The translations under genes and the position numbers were made by a program. A stretch of 64,000 nt of DNA from Trogon surrucura (taxonomy: Eukaryota; Chordata; Aves; Trogoniformes; Trogonidae). Location: assembly GCA_020746105.1 (NCBI GenBank), contig CM036617.1:171024412-171088411 (forward strand), given 5' to 3'. Shown piece by piece: positions 59,643 through 64,000 of this stretch. The notes under the pieces were generated by a model that saw only the letters and a program-made list of their open reading frames with translations, was not told the DNA's origin and did no database searches. Each line of letters opens with the position of its first letter. Position 1 is the first letter of the stretch.

Positions 59643-61329
59643 GAGGTCTGTGTTTGGTCACGACACTCAGAAGAAGCCAACTTTTTGCTGTAGGGATTCC
59701 TGGGCGAGTTCTGTGTCCTATATGGTGCAGGAGATCAGAGCTCTGTGCCGTGGCATTTGCTGGCCTAAAAATGTCTGTGCTTCTGTGAACTGGGAAACAA
59801 GTAAAAGTGGAGCAATTGTTTGTCAGAAAAACTGATAGACTGCATCAGCACTGTGTGTAACACAAACCCTTATTTTGCCACCCCCATCATGTTAATTAGG
59901 TGCTATTTTGAGTTTAACAGGGGATGCAGTGTTAACCAGACCCTTGTTTTGCTGTTATTTCTTTAAACAGTTAACCTGACACCGAATCCTGCAACACAAT
60001 TATCTCAATTATTAATGGCTTTCACCGCCGAAGTATTTTTGGCCTTGTAAGAAAACACACGAGAAAAAGAAAGGAATCCACTAGCAGATAAACGTAAAGG
60101 CTTAAGTAGGGCTTTCACAGCAGCAGTTTTTCTTACTGCCTTTGACGTTGGCTGCCTGGAGCATGTGTAGGGAAGAGCCTCCGTGTGACTGTGTCCTAGC
60201 TGGTGGTGTCTGTCTTTCTGAGACAGAGAATTGCATGGGGTGATCTGGCACTGCTGTCAAAGTTTGCTCCTTTTTTTTCCGTTAGGACAGGTGAAAGGTA
60301 GACAAATGACTGAAATGATGGTTTCTACCTCTGCCACCCACTTGCATGTGCAGTCCTCTTCTGGAACATTAAAAACCTAACACAAACTGTCAGCTGCTCA
60401 GCCCTCACAAATTTACACCGGTCCTAAGCTGTAAAAACCACTGCTTTCTTCTTGCTTTTTGGTTGCAGGCTTCAGGCAGTGTTGCATATAGTCAAGATGA
60501 CTTGGCCAGCTAATTTTGGCACTTAATAAATAGGAGTCAGAAAGAGCCACTTAGAAGAGGAGAAATACAGAAGAAGGAATTGCATCCACCTTTTGGAGAG
60601 GTTGTTGCTAATAATAGAGATTTTGCATTCCATGACACTGGCAAAACGTTTATCTCTGCAGTTTTCATTAGTGGAAAGAATGGAAACAAAAAGCACAGTT
60701 ACTTCTGATCCCTCCAGACCATCCATCCTCATGGTCCTTTGACCCTTTTGTGTCTTCTAAACAGTTTCCAGAAAGTAGTGGTAACTGTATGCACCTAAAA
60801 TTTACCAGTCTGAACACCTTCATAGTATTATCATACTCTATTCTAAATGTCTTATTTCTAGAGTATCCTTGGGTTTGGGGTTTTGGGGATGGTATTTTTT
60901 GGTTGTGTTTTTTTTTGCCATGGTAACCCTTGAAGAAATGAGATTGATTATTTTACTTTAAAGTACCAAATTATATAGAGTAATTTATTTCCTGTTTTGT
61001 TTCTCAGTTTAATGACTGTTGTTTTTTTATAAGTGTGTCTCTGTGTAGCAACTTGAGTTGGATTTTATTACCTTGGAAAACAGACCTCTGCCTCATGTCC
61101 TTACTTTCATGCAAAGCTGAGCTGAAAGGTTTGCACATTTACTCAAGATGGAAAATAATAACATATGTGTTCTGAGAAAAGATACGCATTTTTTTTTTAA
61201 AAAAATTGGCATATTGCAGTCTGATTGCATTATTGATGGAACACTAGTTAAACAATTTTGGTTACTTTCTTTTTTATATAGTGTCTGGATCAGATTCCAT
61301 TCCGAGATCCTTTTACCTTCCTGATAGGC

Positions 61330-61358
61330 AAAATCTATCAGATAAACTGATAGATTTT
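61330..61358. repeat. Perfect 12-bp inverted repeat with 5-nt loop
   Basis: AAAATCTATCAG, loop ATAAA, then CTGATAGATTTT. The arms are perfect reverse complements. The stem is too short for a microRNA precursor and has no T-run for a prokaryote-type terminator. Its AT-rich arms could extrude as a small cruciform, but no function can be assigned. Confidence 0.9.
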
Positions 61359-61687
61359 AGCTGTCTTGAAGCAAAGGTACTGAGTATTTTAGCTTCACTA
61401 TGGGGGAAATAATAAGGATACTTGCCTTTCTGCAGCTAACACATTAATTGGTATTGCCAATTATATATGTATATAAATATGTCCAAAAAGAGCAAAAGCT
61501 TTCCAGCACCTGGCTTGTAGGAACGTACTGGGATTTATGGCAAAATGTATAAATGGTTGAAACAGACCTTTAAAATTTACTGGCAAAATCTATAGTTAAT
61601 TTTTCATTGTTGAAACAAATTAAACCCATGGCCCTTTCCTCAAACTGATGGCGTCATTTGAAGCCAACCTGACTTCTACCTTTCTAG

Positions 61688-61727
61688 AGACTTCAGCAGG
61701 CTTTGGATCACACAGGTATTCTAAAAG
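61688..61727 (+). other. Exon-like interval, 40 nt, with strong acceptor and donor
   Basis: Upstream lies a branch-point-like CCTGAC and the tract TTCTACCTTTCTAG; downstream is AAAAG|GTAAGT, an almost ideal donor. The phase-0 frame reads RLQQALDHTGILK and could join directly to the donor at 9981. A second frame (TSAGFGSHRYSKR) is also open. A length of 40 nt is short for an internal exon. This is the best exon-like signal downstream of the CpG island, but I do not recognise the peptide. Confidence 0.22.
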
Positions 61728-63187
61728 GTAAGTGTTCATCTTCAGGGGTCACACGCTAAGAGATAGGGAACGCCTGTTGGATCATATTTTTCATCGCTGT
61801 GGATCCACTGTGAATGTTCCTAGGGCATTTGTGTTTCTTTTCACACGTAATTGTAAATAGCTTCAGCAACGAAGCCTCCATCAGCGGCCTGAGGAAAGTG
61901 TCACACATTTCGAGGGAGCTTTCTTCCACCACAGCTCAGTGCCCACACTCCCTCTCTCAGCTGAAACCCCGGTTACATCCCGTGCTGATGGGTTGCACAA
62001 CACCCCGCTTGGAAAACCCGAGCTGACCTTTGAGGACACGCGGCCATTGCCTGTCTGTGAGGTTTGTTTCGAAGTATTGTCCTCTTTCCTCTCTCAGGCT
62101 AGGACTAGTCAGGGGCTGCTCTTGCCTTTTTACAAGGCAATTGCCTTGGAGGTGGGAGAGGGGACAAGTCCTGCTCTGCTCCTCCAGCACCGTCTGCCAG
62201 AAGCAAAAGCCTGTGCACCAGCTGTGATGCTCTCTTCCTGTGTTCCCATCTTCCGGGCAGGGTTTGCTCCTTGCAGCGCTGATGGGGGAAGGAGGGATGG
62301 CACTCCAAAACCAAGTGACTTCCTACTGATAGGAGGAATAACTGCTGCTGTAACCATTGTTAGTTTTAATATAAATATCATTTTTTGCTTGCGTGTTTTA
62401 AAAAGCATCAGTAGGATCAGGCATAAGGCCGTGGCCCTGCAAACAACCCCGCTTAGATGATGTTTTCTGTTCAATGCTTGTATTGTGCCAGGCACAGTGG
62501 GGTCTTGCCCTAGACTGAAAGTGCCACTGTGTTATAACTGATAAATAATAACTGACAGTAATTGTTTCATTACTTTAAGAGTCAGACCCTTTACTGGGGG
62601 ATTTGCTAATTGACAAACATGTTGTTCAGCTCTACGTTTCCATTAAGGAGACTGTAGCAGGCTTTTCTGCATCTTCGTACTGAGATGGAGGCTTGATGTT
62701 ATTAATCATCATCATAATAATAAAAAATAAAATCAGAAATTAGACAAATAAGTTGGACTTAAGTGCTTAATGGCTTGTTTTGGGAACCTCTCCTCTGCTC
62801 CAGGCAAGGGAAATAGATATTGAGGGATTTCACATGCTGGGCGTAGGCTGTCTCTCTAGGTGACAGAAGAGGCAGGAGGCAGTGTGGCATGATGGTCATT
62901 TTGCAGCTCGGCTTTGAGTTGTCCTTTCAGCCACACAGCTGCCCTCCCAGGGTGTACTTGTGGTATCCCAGGTGCTCTCTGCCTTGGCTGTCAATTTATA
63001 GATAAATCCAGGAAGATCCTCTCGCCAAGTCATGAGGTGCAGACTGGACCCCCTTGCTTTCTAAACTTCCTCGTGGAAAGGGGTGTAGGCATGGCTGGAT
63101 CCAGTCTTAGCTTCCAATTGTAAAGATGAATTTGGACCCTGGGTTCTGCCACGGAGTTGGTTTATTTCAACTTGAGCTGGGATTCTC

Positions 63188-63673
63188 CAAGAGGCACACA
63201 GAACATGTGGAATGTGTCCAGAGAAGGGCCACAAGGATGATCAGAGGGCTGGAGCACCTCTTCTATGAAGACAGACTGAGAGAGTTGGGGCTGTTCAGTC
63301 TGGAGAAAAGGCAGCTCCAAGGAGACCTTATTGTGGCCTTCCAGTATCTTAAGAGGGCCTACAAGAAAGCTGGTGAGGGACTTCGTAGGATGCTGGATAG
63401 TGGCGGGACTAGAGAGAATGGATTAAAGCTGGAGATGGATCGGTTCAGATTGGATGTTAGGAAGAAGTTCTTCACCATGAGGGTGGTGAGACACGGGAAC
63501 AGGTTGCCCAGAGAGGTGGTGGAAGCCCCATCCCTGGAAGCTTTTAAGGCCAGACTGGATGGGGCTCTGAGCAGCCTGATCTAGTGGGAGGTGTCTCTGC
63601 CCATGGCAGGGAAGTTGGAACTAGATGATCTTTAAGGTCCTATCCAACCCTGACAATTCTATGATTCTATTCT
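63188..63673 (+). mobile_element. CR1 LINE fragment with open C-terminal ORF2
   Basis: This 5'-truncated CR1 keeps an uninterrupted frame from its 5' edge to the natural ORF2 stop at 63582-63584. The residues include [56 protein letters not shown] and [20 protein letters not shown], ending DGALSSLI. These are the family's C-terminal residues after the polymerase core, so the fragment has no catalytic function. The 3' UTR follows (GAACTAGATGATCTTTAAGG), with tail ATTCTATGATTCTATTCT. The intact frame and good tail make it one of the younger copies in the window. Gene predictors often mis-annotate such frames as hypothetical proteins. Confidence 0.96.
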
Positions 63674-64000
63674 AAGATAACACAGCAGTCCCTGGGCATT
63701 TATACCGTTACAGTCTAAGTTCACCTCCTCTCACGTGATGGTTTGGTCCAGTAGTAATATTTGGGTCTGGGATCTTCTTGTTCCTCATCGGATCCTTTCT
63801 CTGTATCCAGGTGGGCTTTTTCTTACCTCAAGGATGCAGTTCATATTGACAGATGTGGCTCTTACCTTTCTAACTTGCACTGGTTTCAGGGCCTTCCTTC
63901 AGCCTAAGCTCAACAGTATTTAGGTAAAAGTCCACAGTCTGCAGCCTCAGGCTTCAGTAGGTTGGGCTACTCATGCTAAGCGATGTCACTCATAAAACAA
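63674..64000. other. Unique non-coding DNA to the window edge
   Basis: No repeat or gene is recognised in the last 327 bases. Confidence 0.5.

Larger units (their letters stand above)
59417..63187. other. Unique non-coding DNA
   Basis: No gene is supported. It contains an exact 19-bp tandem duplication (59605-59642), a perfect hairpin (61330-61358) and one exon-like interval (61688-61727). A 173-codon plus-strand frame at 61939-62460 lies in a GC-richer patch. It ends with a hydrophobic stretch (FLLIGGITAAVTIVSFNINI) but shows no recognisable family. Confidence 0.5.

Noticed and set aside
61939-62460. 173-codon plus-strand frame with a C-terminal hydrophobic segment
   Set aside because: It has no recognisable family, no promoter context and overlapping frames on both strands in a GC-richer patch. 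A protein search against birds would settle it.
1-64000. CRISPR arrays, tRNA or rRNA genes, endogenous retroviruses, prokaryotic operons
   Set aside because: I looked for regularly spaced repeats, paired long terminal repeats, retroviral protein motifs and RNA-gene signatures and saw none. Diverged solo LTRs could escape reading by eye.

Overview
The window looks like a stretch of a bird nuclear genome. It carries about a dozen 5'-truncated CR1 LINE fragments, many with the avian-type 3' end (ATTCTATG-like octamers). It has no bacterial-style gene packing, no long open frame outside repeats and GC-rich DNA, and one classic CpG-island promoter. CR1 also occurs in turtles and crocodilians, but CR1 as almost the only recognisable transposon fits a bird best. 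I cannot name the species, the chromosome or the gene.

Layout. 1-9.3 kb is mostly unique, AT-rich non-coding DNA with two CR1 pieces at 6.5-7.1 kb. 9.29-10.57 kb is a dense CpG island. Inside it, a good Kozak ATG at 9969 opens a four-codon reading frame (Met-Leu-Arg-Lys) that runs straight into a near-perfect splice donor at 9981. This looks like the first coding exon of a plus-strand gene whose first intron, if the call is right, occupies much or all of the remaining 54 kb. From 10.6 to 64 kb the sequence looks intronic or intergenic: unique AT-rich DNA, CR1 fragments on both strands, a 190-bp TTCCC satellite, small tandem duplications and a few exon-like intervals with good splice signals. 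None of those intervals can be identified as a known protein. Their number matches what chance would give in this much DNA, so they are listed at low confidence.

CR1 fragments on the plus strand: 6483, 6814, 27780, 33205, 38112, 50860 and 63188, plus a tiny nested tail at 31612. On the minus strand: 20665, 31557, 45793, 50139 and 59122. Several keep recognisable C-terminal reverse-transcriptase ORF sequence; the one at 63188 is open to its natural end. No recognisable CR1 lies between 7.15 and 20.66 kb, which surrounds the CpG island.

The most interesting observations are structural: a 33-bp in-place microinversion inside a CR1 (45995-46027), a 41-bp CR1 tail inserted into another CR1 of opposite orientation (31612-31652), a 120-bp tandem duplication (48661-48882), a dispersed 79-bp duplication (46250 and 47013), an 11-bp minisatellite grown inside a CR1 (59374-59414), and an 87-nt run without any T on the plus strand (52828-52914). 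I see no CRISPR array, operon, prophage, tRNA or rRNA gene, and no convincing evidence of a new multi-gene system.
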